Source: JADLHS01 sp044225555 (GTDB lineage: Bacteria; Verrucomicrobiota; Verrucomicrobiia; Limisphaerales; JADLHS01). From it: a DNA stretch of 64,000 bases. The position numbers were made by a program, and so were the translations under genes. Location: positions 186,001 to 250,000 of the forward strand of contig JBGAIM010000010.1 in the NCBI GenBank assembly GCA_044225555.1. Direction: 5' to 3'. A model generated the notes under the pieces. The model made no database searches and was not told the origin of the DNA. It was given only the letters and a program-made list of their open reading frames with translations. Shown one piece after another: positions 1-9,340 of the stretch (within the stretch, counting starts at the first letter, position 1; every line of letters begins with the position of its first letter).

Positions 1-224
1 CGTCGCCAAATCTCTGGGTTTTTCTTTGGACACGAGCAATAAACGTACGCGACCAAAAATGTTACGTCGTCATCTATTGGAGATTTTTTCCAGCACGTCG
101 TCGCCTGAATCAGTGCCTTTCGCCACAACTGCATTCTGCGACTGGCCTTTTCTTCAACAATCGACTGCTCAATGGTGTCGATTGCAGCATTATAGCGAGC
201 CAGTTGCGACTTGCTGACTTTCAC
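1..224 (-). CDS. possible partial ORF running off the left edge, unknown
   Basis: Reading the minus strand from a GTG at 224 gives about 74 codons with no stop before the window edge. The frame starts VKVSKSQLARYNAAID and looks amphipathic and glutamate-rich (…TIEQSIVEEKASRRMQLW…), so it could be a short helical protein. It begins 7 bases after the stop of the DUF4861 gene on the same strand. GC content is visibly lower than in the neighbours and no good ribosome binding site is seen. No family is recognised. A 63-codon plus-strand ORF covers the same bases and looks no better. This may be non-coding. Confidence 0.25.
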   Translation of the reverse strand, partial: MKVSKSQLARYNAAIDTIEQSIVEEKASRRMQLWRKALIQATTCWKKSPIDDDVTFLVAYVYCSCPKKNPEIWR

Positions 225-230
225 AGCGGC

Positions 231-1412
231 CTACTTCGTGATGTTGATTTCGATCGGTGAAGCCACCCCTTGCGCGAATTCATCCACGTATTTCTTCCAC
301 GCGTCGGCGCTGGTGATCTGACCGGCTTTGTCCCAACAGAAGCCAGCCCAATAGGTGACTCTTAAATTCTCGGGTGGACGGACAATTACCAACTGGTTCA
401 ATTTGTCCTCGGCTTGTTTTTCCACCCGCTTGGGATCGACAACAATAGCCAGTCCCTGTTCACCCGCTCCTTTGGCTACCGGCTCCCACTTGCAAAGCCA
501 ACCATGCGCAGCGTTAAACTCCACCTTTTCACCAGTCACCTTCTTCAGTCCGATACCGACAAACAACTTTTCCCTGTCGATTGGTTTGTCGAACTCCGGG
601 AAAAAGGGCCGATAGCGGCTTTCAAAACGATCCAACTGCGAACCGGCGTCAAGACTGATGCGTTTTACTTCGGCGTAGCTCGCGTCCGCCACTTTGAAAG
701 GAGGATATTCCAACTCAAATACCACGCGAATTGGTCCGTTCGCCAACACTCGCGAATCAACAAAGTTGTATGAAGTCCAGAGTTTATCGCCAACCCACAG
801 CCCGTTGCCGCCGCAGCCGCGACTCGGGCCGGCGGAATAGAAATCCGCGCCCTCGCCGGTGTCTTCGTGGTAATGATCGGCGAGATACCAGTCGTTGATG
901 ACCATGCGCGGTGTGCGCTTGGACCAGATGTCAATCGTGCTGCTAGTGAGGGGTTCGCCCGCCCACTTCTCCAGCGCAGCACCATAAGTCCGATGCGCGA
1001 TGCGGTCGTTCTCCCAGGCAAAATCATCAAAGCGCTCGCGCACGAAACGGCCAAAGGCCTTGAACTGTTCCTTGCTAAACTCCTGTTTCTTGCCGGTCGT
1101 GACGGTAAACGTCTTGGTTTCGTTCGGTGCGAAGTCCGCCTGGAAGATCATGATGTCCGCCTTGTGATATGCATCGAAGTCAGTGTCCACGGCTTGTGCG
1201 ATGAGTTCCGTCCCCGCGGCGTCCTTGACGTGAATGGTCGCCAAGTCTTTCGCGGCCAGTGGAGCGAGTTGCTCGGCGGTCAGTTCAATCGTCTGGCTAT
1301 TCCGCGCCAGGTTCAGTTTGTTGGCGGCGGTGACCGTGAGTTGTGCCGATTGGGATGGTGCAGGCAAAAGAACAAACACGGTGACAAGGAAGGAGTAGAG
1401 GCTGGTCTTCAT
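231..1412 (-). CDS. DUF4861 family secreted protein
   Basis: A 393-residue protein with an N-terminal signal peptide (MKTSLYSFLVTVFVLLPAPSQS). The frame stays open upstream to 1664, but the signal peptide fixes the start at 1412. The body matches the DUF4861 family, which is common in Bacteroidota and Verrucomicrobiota polysaccharide loci: an early domain with VTAANKLNLARNSQTIEL, then a Trp/Tyr/Asp-rich block (RTYGAALEKWAG, DWYLADHYHEDTGEGADFY, GCGGNGLWVGDKLW). DUF4861 proteins are generally exported and thought to act on plant cell-wall glycans, but the reaction is not established, so function here is inferred only by family. It sits divergently from the HAF-repeat protein with about 240 bases between them. 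Confidence 0.85.
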   Translation of the reverse strand: MKTSLYSFLVTVFVLLPAPSQSAQLTVTAANKLNLARNSQTIELTAEQLAPLAAKDLATIHVKDAAGTELIAQAVDTDFDAYHKADIMIFQADFAPNETKTFTVTTGKKQEFSKEQFKAFGRFVRERFDDFAWENDRIAHRTYGAALEKWAGEPLTSSTIDIWSKRTPRMVINDWYLADHYHEDTGEGADFYSAGPSRGCGGNGLWVGDKLWTSYNFVDSRVLANGPIRVVFELEYPPFKVADASYAEVKRISLDAGSQLDRFESRYRPFFPEFDKPIDREKLFVGIGLKKVTGEKVEFNAAHGWLCKWEPVAKGAGEQGLAIVVDPKRVEKQAEDKLNQLVIVRPPENLRVTYWAGFCWDKAGQITSADAWKKYVDEFAQGVASPIEINITK

Positions 1413-1654
1413 GTGCGTTTGATGGCGAGTATAGGAAGGCGCTCGGTTGTCATCTAGTAGAATGATTGTTTGGCAAGCAACGCGTTGTTGGCGGCGAAGT
1501 GCTGTCCACAAATTGGCGGTGGTGTCGTTGCCGGGGACACAGCCGTGTCTAAACTCCATGATTTCAACGTCCCAAAGCTGGCCTGCCGCCTGCTTGTCCT
1601 TTTGGCGGACAGAAAAACGCGCGTTCAAGGACACGCGACAATGACGTAAGACGT

Positions 1655-3934
1655 ATGAAGACACACCCCACCCCCCCCACCCGAACTGTCGTCAGCCTGA
1701 GCGCAAGCCTGTTGCTGTTCACAGCCACCAATCATTGGGCCGACTGCGGTCCAGGAACTCCGACCATCACCAGCGTGCCAAGCCTGGGCGGCAGCCTCTA
1801 CCGGGTGACAGCGCTCAACGCGGGTGGCCAGGTGACAGGTTACTCGTATGTGCCCGGCAATCTGGAAGTTCACGCCTACCGGTTTGGCTCCGGCGGCCTG
1901 GTTGATTTGGGAACGCTCGGGGGCTCATCAAGCCAAGGCTTCGCGATCAACAGTGCCGGGCAGGTTGCCGGGGACTCCACGTTGACTGGCGACATGGCCA
2001 CGCGAGGTTTCCTGCACAACGGCGCCGCCATGCTTGACCTCGGGACTTTGGGTGGCAGTTACAGCACCGCGACGGCGATCAATGATGCTGGGCAACTGGC
2101 CGGTAACTCGCAGGTTGCCGGCGACCTCGCGTTGGAGGCGTTCATTTATCAGAGCGGTTCGATGACCAGTCTGGGTCATCTCGGCGGCGGCTACAGCACC
2201 GCAGTCGCGATCAATCAGGCCAGTCAGGTCGTCGGAAGTTCGCTGACAGCGTCGTCCGAGTTTCATGGCTATCTGTACAACAGTGGCGCCCTGACGGACC
2301 TCGGTTCACTGGGTGGCGGTTACAGCACGGCTTACGCGCTCAATGACAGTGGCGCGGTCGTTGGTGACTCCACTCTCGCCACGGGCGAAACACACGGTTT
2401 CGTTTACTCGGGTGGTGTCATGACGGATGTCGGCACGTTGGGAGGCAGCTTTTCCAGCGCTTATGGAATCAACAACGCCGGTCAGGTCATCGGCACGTCA
2501 GCGACAACTGGCGACGCGCAGGTCAAAGGTTTCATCTACAGCAGCGGGGCGCTGACTGACCTCGGCACATTGGGCGGTAGCTACAGCACGCCGCGCGCGA
2601 TCAACAACCAGGGACAAGTGGTGGGCGAGACCGAGACGGCCGAATTTGTCACGCGCGCCTTTCTCTGGCAGAGCGGCAGCATGGTTGATTTGAACACTTT
2701 ATTGCCGGCGGGTTCAGGCTGGGAATTGAACAATGCGCAGTTCATCAACAACGCCGGTCGCATCGTGGGCCAGGGCACTTTGAATGGTGAATCGCAATGG
2801 TTCATTCTCGACCTCGGCGGCGCCAATAACCCGCCGGTCGCCAAAGCAGGTGATGACCAGTCAGCCCAGTGCAGCGGGCAGGTGACGCTTGATGGCACGC
2901 AATCCAGCGACCCCGATGGCGATGCGCTGACCTACGAGTGGAGCGAAGGCGGAGTTTTGCTGGGTTCGAGCGCCACGTTGACGGCAACTTTTGGGGCTGG
3001 TTCGCACACGATCACACTGAAGGTTTCTGATCCTTGCGGCGACTCCGCCGAGGACAGCGTGGTAGTAAGTGTGGTTGGTGATACAACGCCCCCCACGATT
3101 ACCGGTCCCACCACGGTCACCGGTGGCGGTTCGGGTAATTGCGAAACCATTGTGCCCGATCTGCGAGGATTGGTTGTGGTCAGCGATAACTGCACCCCAA
3201 CCAGCGCCCTGGTCATTACCCAGAACCCTGCCCCGGGCACGGTCCTTGGCTCGGGCCAATACACCATCACGGTCACGGTCACTGACGCCGCCGGCAACAG
3301 CGCAAGTTGCAGTTCGGCCATCACCGTCGGCGACAGCAAACCGCCGGTCATCACCCGCGCCCCGCAATGCGTCACCGTTTCAACCGGTCGTGACTGCGAA
3401 GGTGAAGTGCCCAATCTGAAAGGCCAGATTTCGGCCAAGGATAATTGCACGCCGGCCAAAGCCCTGATTGTGACCCAAAGTCCGGCTGCCGGGACGTTGC
3501 TGCCGAAGGGCGAGCATCTTGTCATAGTGACCGTGACCGATGCCGCCGGCAACAGCACCTCGAAGTCCGTCAACTTGCGCATCGCGGATCGCACGGCGCC
3601 GAAGATTCACTCCGTGACAGCTACGCCGGACGTGTTGTCCCCAGCGGATGGAAAACCTGTCCGGGTCCATGTCGCCGTTGTCGCGACCGACAACTGCGAT
3701 GCCGCCCCGGTTTCCAAAATCGTGAAGGTGCTCTGCGATGAGCGCACTGACAACGGCGATATTAAGATCCTCGACGATCTTTCGGTGCGCCTCGCGGCCT
3801 CCCGCAACTCCAGGGGTGATGGTCGGGTCTACCGAATTGTGGTCCTTTGCCGGGACAGTTCGGGCAACTGCACGTTTGATTCGGTCACGGTTCGCGTTCC
3901 GAGGAGCAGTGGCGGTGGCCAGGGTAAACACTGA
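1655..3934 (+). CDS. HAF-repeat secreted protein with PKD and HYR-type domains
   Basis: A 759-residue exported protein. After an N-terminal segment with a hydrophobic stretch (SLSASLLLFTATNHWA) come about eight HAF-family extracellular repeats (residues ~45-385). Each carries a GxxTDLGTLGGSxS-like core followed by A-INxxGQVVG. A PKD-like domain follows at ~395-480 (DGTQSSDPDGDALTYEWSE). Next are two HYR-like Ig-fold repeats at ~480-645 with the phrase TVTDAAGNS, then a last Ig-like region ending in a basic tail. Cysteines recur in the HYR part and suggest disulfides outside the cytoplasm. No catalytic domain is visible, so a surface or adhesive role is inferred. The start is followed by a C-rich homopolymer tract (1668-1681), a place where indels would alter the N-terminus. 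Confidence 0.85.
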   Translation: MKTHPTPPTRTVVSLSASLLLFTATNHWADCGPGTPTITSVPSLGGSLYRVTALNAGGQVTGYSYVPGNLEVHAYRFGSGGLVDLGTLGGSSSQGFAINSAGQVAGDSTLTGDMATRGFLHNGAAMLDLGTLGGSYSTATAINDAGQLAGNSQVAGDLALEAFIYQSGSMTSLGHLGGGYSTAVAINQASQVVGSSLTASSEFHGYLYNSGALTDLGSLGGGYSTAYALNDSGAVVGDSTLATGETHGFVYSGGVMTDVGTLGGSFSSAYGINNAGQVIGTSATTGDAQVKGFIYSSGALTDLGTLGGSYSTPRAINNQGQVVGETETAEFVTRAFLWQSGSMVDLNTLLPAGSGWELNNAQFINNAGRIVGQGTLNGESQWFILDLGGANNPPVAKAGDDQSAQCSGQVTLDGTQSSDPDGDALTYEWSEGGVLLGSSATLTATFGAGSHTITLKVSDPCGDSAEDSVVVSVVGDTTPPTITGPTTVTGGGSGNCETIVPDLRGLVVVSDNCTPTSALVITQNPAPGTVLGSGQYTITVTVTDAAGNSASCSSAITVGDSKPPVITRAPQCVTVSTGRDCEGEVPNLKGQISAKDNCTPAKALIVTQSPAAGTLLPKGEHLVIVTVTDAAGNSTSKSVNLRIADRTAPKIHSVTATPDVLSPADGKPVRVHVAVVATDNCDAAPVSKIVKVLCDERTDNGDIKILDDLSVRLAASRNSRGDGRVYRIVVLCRDSSGNCTFDSVTVRVPRSSGGGQGKH

Positions 3935-3972
3935 TGTTTGTTGATGGCCGGGGCTTAGTGCCCAGCAGGTTT

Positions 3973-4014
3973 CCGCCTTTCGAGAGGTTTCGTCCCCCGG
4001 AAGGCGGTTTCCTT
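3973..4014 (+). terminator. putative intrinsic terminator after the HAF-repeat gene
   Basis: CCGCCTT at 3973-3979 pairs with AAGGCGG at 4001-4007 (7 bp, 21-nt loop), followed by TTTCCTTTT. The loop is long and the T tract is interrupted, so it is a weak call, but it lies 39 bases after the HAF gene stop and before glnS. Confidence 0.4.
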
Positions 4015-4090
4015 TTCCAGCCAGGCAACAACCGCACTGTGCGAGAGCTTTGGACATCGGCCAGACAGTTTGCTAGGCTGCGCGGGATTT

Positions 4091-5881
4091 ATGAGTTTGG
4101 AGAACAAAGAGATTACTGTGCCCACGCCGTCCGATTTCATCCGCGACATCGTGACCAAACATGTTGCCGAGGGGAAATATCCTCGCATCCACACGCGTTT
4201 TCCGCCGGAGCCGAACGGGTATCTCCACATCGGCCACGCCAAGAGCATTTGCCTGAACTTCGGCATTGCCCGCGAGTTTGGCGGCATTTGCAACCTGCGC
4301 ATGGATGACACGAATCCGACCAAAGAGGATATCGAATACGTTGAGTCCATTCAGACGGATGTAAACTGGCTGATCAGTGGCTGGGCGAGTGACCAACTCG
4401 GGTTGAAGCCTAAAGGTAAAACTCCGGAAACGACCACGACAAATGGAAAGCCAGATTTCCAGCTGGCGCCCGCTTCACCAACCGGCAGCGTGGAACCGTT
4501 CTACGCAAGCGACTATTTCGATCAAATTTACGAATACGCCGTTGCCCTGATTAAAAAAGGCAAGGCCTTCGTTTGCGATTTGTCGCCCGCCGATACCGAA
4601 GCTTATCGCGGTGCTCCTGATCGACCCGGCAAGGATTCTCCATTCCGGAATCGCAGTGTGGAGGAAAACCTTGATTTGTTCAGCCGCATGAAGAACAGGG
4701 AATTCCCCGACGGCGTGCGCACCTTGCGGGCGAAGATTGACATGGCGTCGTCAAACATCTGGTTGCGCGATCCGATCCTGTACCGCATCCGCCATGCGGA
4801 GCACCATCACACGGGCGGCAAGTGGTGCCTCTACCCGATGTACGACTTCGCGCATTGCCTCAGCGATTACATCGAGGGCATCACCCACAGTATCTGCACG
4901 CTGGAATTCGAGGTGCATCGACCGTTGTACGACTGGATTTTGGAGAGTCTCGAACTGCCCCGTCCCCTGCCCCATCAATACGAGTTTGCCCGGCTCAGCC
5001 TGGGTTACACCGTGATGAGCAAGCGCAAGCTCATGCAACTGGTGAACGAGAATCTCGTGAGTGGCTGGGATGATCCGCGCATGCCGACGATCAGTGGCAT
5101 TCGGCGGCGGGGCGTCACAGCCGAGGCATTGCGCGCCTTTGCTTACAACATCGGCATCACAAAATACAACGGCTTGACCGATGTATCCGTTCTCGAACAC
5201 GCCATTCGCGAAGACTTGAACCAACGCGCGTTGCGCCGGCTCGCCGTGCTGCGGCCCCTCAGGGTGGTCATCACAAATGTTCCCGAGGGTCAAACCGAGG
5301 AACTCGAGGCCGTGAACAATCCTGAGGATGAAAACGCCGGCAAACGAAAGATCCCGTTCACCCGGGAACTTTACATTGAGCAGGACGATTTCAAGGAAGT
5401 GCCGCCGCCAAAGTTTTTCCGGCTCAAGCCCGGCGGTGAGGTCCGCTTGAAATACGCTTACATCATCAAGTGTGAGGAAGTCGTCAAAGACTCCGCGGGC
5501 AAAATCACGGAGCTCCGTTGCACGGCGGACTTGGAAAGCAAGACCGGGGGGGCCACCGCTGGCCGCAAGGTCAAAGGCACGATTCACTGGGTCAGCGCCG
5601 CCCACGCGGTGGCGGCTGAAGTGCGTCTCTACGACCGGCTCTTCACGGTGCCCGAGCCGGACTCCGACGGTGATTTCAAGCAACACCTCAATCGTCGCTC
5701 CCTCGAAATCGTCACGGCCCAGTGTGAGCCATCGTTGAAGGAAGCGGACGCCGAACGCCGTTATCAATTTGAACGCCTCGCTTACTTCGCGCTGGATAAA
5801 GATAGCGCGCCCGGTCGCCTGGTGTTCAATCGCACCATCACGTTGAAAGATACGTGGGCGAAGGAAGTGCAAAAGGGCTGA
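4091..5881 (+). CDS. glnS: glutaminyl-tRNA synthetase
   Basis: Class I aminoacyl-tRNA synthetase charging tRNA-Gln, cytoplasmic. From the chosen ATG (4091, MSLENKEITVP) the protein has 596 residues; an in-frame ATG at 4070 would add seven residues (MLGCAGF) unlike the family. The HIGH motif is at residues 46-49 (PNGYLHIGHAK) and the KMSKS-type loop is VMSKR at 308-312. The GlnRS-specific MDDTNP, YFDQIY and TMPTISGIRRRG-type segments and the C-terminal anticodon-binding beta barrels are present. It carries an extra ~33-residue, Thr/Pro-rich insertion at about 100-132, between WLISGW and YASDYFDQ, where E. coli GlnRS goes straight through. A dedicated GlnRS means tRNA-Gln need not be made only by the transamidation route. 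Confidence 0.97.
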   Translation: MSLENKEITVPTPSDFIRDIVTKHVAEGKYPRIHTRFPPEPNGYLHIGHAKSICLNFGIAREFGGICNLRMDDTNPTKEDIEYVESIQTDVNWLISGWASDQLGLKPKGKTPETTTTNGKPDFQLAPASPTGSVEPFYASDYFDQIYEYAVALIKKGKAFVCDLSPADTEAYRGAPDRPGKDSPFRNRSVEENLDLFSRMKNREFPDGVRTLRAKIDMASSNIWLRDPILYRIRHAEHHHTGGKWCLYPMYDFAHCLSDYIEGITHSICTLEFEVHRPLYDWILESLELPRPLPHQYEFARLSLGYTVMSKRKLMQLVNENLVSGWDDPRMPTISGIRRRGVTAEALRAFAYNIGITKYNGLTDVSVLEHAIREDLNQRALRRLAVLRPLRVVITNVPEGQTEELEAVNNPEDENAGKRKIPFTRELYIEQDDFKEVPPPKFFRLKPGGEVRLKYAYIIKCEEVVKDSAGKITELRCTADLESKTGGATAGRKVKGTIHWVSAAHAVAAEVRLYDRLFTVPEPDSDGDFKQHLNRRSLEIVTAQCEPSLKEADAERRYQFERLAYFALDKDSAPGRLVFNRTITLKDTWAKEVQKG

Positions 5882-5917
5882 CAGCGCCATGCCGACGGCG
5901 GCTACATCGTAATCCCG

Positions 5918-7516
5918 ATGAACCCGAACCAGCCATCCCCGGATGTAGCCGCGGACCGGTTGCGGGAAAGCGAGGAGCTATATCGTCGGCTGTTTGAATT
6001 GATGCCGGGCAGCGTGTTGCTGATGGACGCGCGGGGTTTCGTGCTGGATGTGAATCCCGCCTTCTGTCGGCAGATCGGTTTCAGCCGCGCCGAACTGGTG
6101 GGCGGGCACGTCAGCCGCTTCAGTCAGGACTCCATCGAAGCCATCGAGCGCAACATCACACGGCTGATGGCCGGGGAGGTGTTGGAACATCAGGTGACCA
6201 ACGTGCAGAAAGACGGCAGCGTGCGGCACTACGAACTGCGCGAAACCGCCATCACGCTGCCCGACGGCTCGCGCGGCATCCTGGCACTGGCGGATGACGT
6301 CACCGAGCGCTTGCGCGTGCAGCAGGAAAAGCTCGAAATGGAACGGCAACTCCTGCACGCGGACAAACTCAAGAGCCTCGGAGTCTTGGCCGGCGGGATC
6401 GCCCACGACTTCAATAACCTCCTCGCCGCCGTCACAGGCAACATCGAACTTGCCATGCTGGACCTTGGCGCAAGTTCGCCAATTCAGAGCAGCCTCAAGG
6501 AAGCCGCCGCCGCCGCCCAGCGCGCGGTGGACCTCACGCGCCAGATGCTGGCCTATTCCGGCCGGGGACGATTCGTTGTGAGTGACGTGGACTTAAGTGA
6601 TTTGGTGGGCGAAATGGCCGAGCTGCTCAATGCGTCAATTTCGAAGAAGGCGAGTCTCCGCTTGAATCTGGCGTCGGAACTGCCGTTTATCGAGGCCGAC
6701 GGACCCCAGTTGCAGCAGGTGGTCATGAACCTCGTCACCAATGCCTCGGACGCACTCGGGGAACGGCCCGGCGTCATCACCATCACCACGTGTGTGCGCG
6801 AATGTGACGCGGAAATTCTGGCCGGGAGCCGGACGCCTCATCCGCTGGCACCGGGGCGATATGTGGTGCTCGAAGTTCGCGACACCGGTTGCGGCATGGA
6901 TGAGCCTGTTCAAAGGCAACTGTTCGACCCATTTTTCACAACTAAGTTCACGGGGCGCGGTTTGGGCATGTCAGCGGTGCTGGGGGTTGTGCGCGGCCAC
7001 AACGGCGGCATCATGGTTTTCAGCGAGCCCGGCCGGGGCTCCGTCATTTCTGTTCTGTTCCCGGCCCGGCAATACAAGTCCGCCCCAGCCGCGAAACCAC
7101 TGAGTCCACTCACGGCGATTCAAACGCCGCTTGCGCCCACACTGACGGGGACCGTGCTGGTCGTGGATGACGAAGCGCCCCTTCGCATGTTAGTCGAACA
7201 GATTCTGAAACGAATGGGGCTGCGAGTCTTGACCGCCGTGGATGGCGAAGAGGCCGTCGCCTGTTTCCGTGCGCATGCTGACGAAATCACGTTTGTCATT
7301 CTGGATCTCACCATGCCCAAAATGGACGGGATGAAAGCCCTGGCCGAGTTGCGCCGGCTGCAACCACACGTCAAAGCGGTCCTGACCAGTGGGTACGATG
7401 TCGAGAGTTTGAATCCGCGTTACGCCCAGGAAGGTTTTGCCGCGTTCATCCGCAAGCCATTTCAAGTCGAGGCCTTGATCAGCCTGGCCCGACGCATGTG
7501 CGCGAACAATCCTTGA
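5918..7516 (+). CDS. hybrid PAS sensor histidine kinase with C-terminal receiver
   Basis: A 532-residue cytoplasmic signalling protein with no membrane segment or signal peptide. The order is a PAS domain at ~15-130 (RLFELMPGSVLLMD…FCRQIGFSRAEL), then a HisKA dimerisation helix with the phospho-acceptor His163 in GGIAHDFNNLL. Next is the HATPase_c ATP-binding domain with N box (VVMNLVTNASDAL), G1 (DTGCGMD) and G2-type (GRGLGMSAVLG) motifs. A receiver domain at ~410-530 has acidic DDE, phospho-acceptor Asp463 (VILDLTMPKMDG) and a terminal Lys (IRKPF). The GGIAHDFNNLL type of H box is typical of PAS/receiver hybrid kinases. The output partner is not in the window. It starts 36 bases after glnS and may be cotranscribed by chance. 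Confidence 0.95.
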   Translation: MNPNQPSPDVAADRLRESEELYRRLFELMPGSVLLMDARGFVLDVNPAFCRQIGFSRAELVGGHVSRFSQDSIEAIERNITRLMAGEVLEHQVTNVQKDGSVRHYELRETAITLPDGSRGILALADDVTERLRVQQEKLEMERQLLHADKLKSLGVLAGGIAHDFNNLLAAVTGNIELAMLDLGASSPIQSSLKEAAAAAQRAVDLTRQMLAYSGRGRFVVSDVDLSDLVGEMAELLNASISKKASLRLNLASELPFIEADGPQLQQVVMNLVTNASDALGERPGVITITTCVRECDAEILAGSRTPHPLAPGRYVVLEVRDTGCGMDEPVQRQLFDPFFTTKFTGRGLGMSAVLGVVRGHNGGIMVFSEPGRGSVISVLFPARQYKSAPAAKPLSPLTAIQTPLAPTLTGTVLVVDDEAPLRMLVEQILKRMGLRVLTAVDGEEAVACFRAHADEITFVILDLTMPKMDGMKALAELRRLQPHVKAVLTSGYDVESLNPRYAQEGFAAFIRKPFQVEALISLARRMCANNP

Positions 7517-7587
7517 ACGAGCCACGGCCCATCGTCCGTCACCACGCCCACGGTTGACTCCCCCTACCCGTGACAGTGAATTCGCAC

Positions 7588-9231
7588 TTACCGCATCGGG
7601 GTCGTTCCTGACTTTTCCAGATCCTGCCTCAAGGCCGGTTCGAGGGCGCGAAACATCATTTCGGCAAAGTGCCGCTCGCCTTCCCCGGTGAAATGCACGA
7701 GATCAATGAACTTTTCGTGTTCACCATCCAGTCCGGGATGGGTGTTCACAAGCTGGATTGCTGGATGCAAACGGGCTATTTGCTCAACCAACTTCGAGTG
7801 AACCTCATTGGCTCGGATTTGTGAAAGCACATTCGGAAAAACTGCCCGATAGAACGTCACGACATCGGTCTCACTTTTTGAATTTACTGCCATCGAGTAA
7901 TTGGCGAGCACCAGACGGATGCCGTTGGTTTGCGTGATTTGGAATAAGTCCTCGTAGGCTCGGGCATACTCGGTTTCCATCGGATCACCAGGAACCCAGC
8001 TCGCAAATGCCTTCGGCGATGTTCGTTCGCGGCGGTAGGCCATCATCTTCAGGCGATATTCGGCGTCCGCCAGCATTTTCAGAGGCCGATCCACATAAGG
8101 GGGAGGTCCTTTCCCATGGGCGGGCGGTAGTGCGGGATTAAGCCACATAAAACCATTGTAACCGTGATAGGAGATGACCATGTCCGGTTTGAGTTGGAGA
8201 ATCTCCCTGGCCAGGCGCTGCGCATTCAACCGGATGGTGTAGCTGGGAACGCCCGCATTGATGACCTGCACGGGGCGATCTGGCTGCAGCCGCCGCAGGA
8301 TTAACTGCTGGAGGAGTTCGGGCCAGGGGATGTCGGTGGCGGCAATGGTGTGGCCAAATGTCGTGGACTCTCCCAACGCTACAATGCGATAGGCGTTTCC
8401 CTTTTCGATCTCGATGTCCGGCCCGCGAAATCCCAGGTTGTTGATCCGAACCCGGCTCTCAAACATTTTGCCTTCGCTTTTCGGGCGGAGTATGAAGGGC
8501 GCCGCCATGGTCGGATCGGGCTGCGTGATCTGCCGGCGCAGGACGGCCCATTCTTCAATGAAGTGATTCCACCAATGGGCAAAGGCCGTCGGATTCTGCT
8601 TTGCAAACTCGTAAGAGTAATATCGCTGGCCGGTCTCCGGTCTGGCATCCAGCCGGTAATCGGGGCGCACCACAAGATCGGCGAATGGCAACCCGATCAA
8701 CAGCAACAAACCTGTGTTGATCGCCTGCACCGCCAGAAACGGGGGCCGGAACAGCCACTTGATGACAATCAACAGACCTCCACAAGTGAAAAGGCCGAGG
8801 TGAAACTGGAAACGCAGGTTCAAATAATAGGCTGCGGCAATCCAGATCAAGGCTGCCATGAATGCCCAGGTGAGCCCCAGAATGCTCCAGTACGGTTTCA
8901 GGAATTCGGAAGCGTGCCATCGGCCCGTCAGGATCACCGCCGCTGTGATGAGCCACGCGATGACGATATAGTATGTATCCAAAGTGAGTATCCACCCGTC
9001 ACCGAGCAAAAAGCCTCCCCAAGCTGCCAAGGTGCAGGCCCAGCCAAGAGTGATCCCCAACTTGGAGTTCACGCCCCGCAAGCCTTCCGTGGTTGCCGTC
9101 ACATACAATCCCACCAACGCGGCCAATGCGAACCACGGCATCCGGACGAAGAGGGCCATCGTCAACGCTATTCCCATGAGAAGGAATGGTGTCGCAATGG
9201 CCAGGATTTTGATTGAAGCCAACTGCCGCAT
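7588..9231 (-). CDS. membrane-anchored SGNH/GDSL hydrolase-like protein
   Basis: A 547-residue protein. The first ~190 residues form about seven hydrophobic segments, so it is an integral membrane protein. The rest is an SGNH-like hydrolase domain: block I GESTTFG, a block II-like NAGVPSYT, block III YHGYNGF and a late DLVHFTGEG supplying the Asp-x-x-His pair. SGNH proteins with membrane domains often modify O-acyl groups on surface glycans, but substrate cannot be read here. It ends 71 bases from the histidine kinase (convergent). Two further SGNH proteins (with TPRs) lie at 35.7-43 kb, so this is one of three in the window, though its architecture differs. Confidence 0.8.
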   Translation of the reverse strand: MRQLASIKILAIATPFLLMGIALTMALFVRMPWFALAALVGLYVTATTEGLRGVNSKLGITLGWACTLAAWGGFLLGDGWILTLDTYYIVIAWLITAAVILTGRWHASEFLKPYWSILGLTWAFMAALIWIAAAYYLNLRFQFHLGLFTCGGLLIVIKWLFRPPFLAVQAINTGLLLLIGLPFADLVVRPDYRLDARPETGQRYYSYEFAKQNPTAFAHWWNHFIEEWAVLRRQITQPDPTMAAPFILRPKSEGKMFESRVRINNLGFRGPDIEIEKGNAYRIVALGESTTFGHTIAATDIPWPELLQQLILRRLQPDRPVQVINAGVPSYTIRLNAQRLAREILQLKPDMVISYHGYNGFMWLNPALPPAHGKGPPPYVDRPLKMLADAEYRLKMMAYRRERTSPKAFASWVPGDPMETEYARAYEDLFQITQTNGIRLVLANYSMAVNSKSETDVVTFYRAVFPNVLSQIRANEVHSKLVEQIARLHPAIQLVNTHPGLDGEHEKFIDLVHFTGEGERHFAEMMFRALEPALRQDLEKSGTTPMR

Positions 9232-9340
9232 GTCGCCTTGAACCCTAATTGTCTTTGGATCTAATCACGCCCGTTGAGCGCCGTTTCATGCCCCTCTGCG
9301 AACGGCTGTCATCAGTTCAGGCCGGACAGTCGCCGCGGGT

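Noticed and set aside
1447..1644. Short plus ORF and another frame (reading …HDFNVPKLAC…) between the DUF4861 and HAF genes, with the dyad GACAC-agcc-GTGTC
   Set aside because: Looks like a translated intergenic repeat rather than a gene; no start or domain. The short dyad is too small to call as an operator.
4751..5890. Minus-strand ORF of 379 codons over glnS
   Set aside because: Antisense of GlnRS, no recognisable domain.
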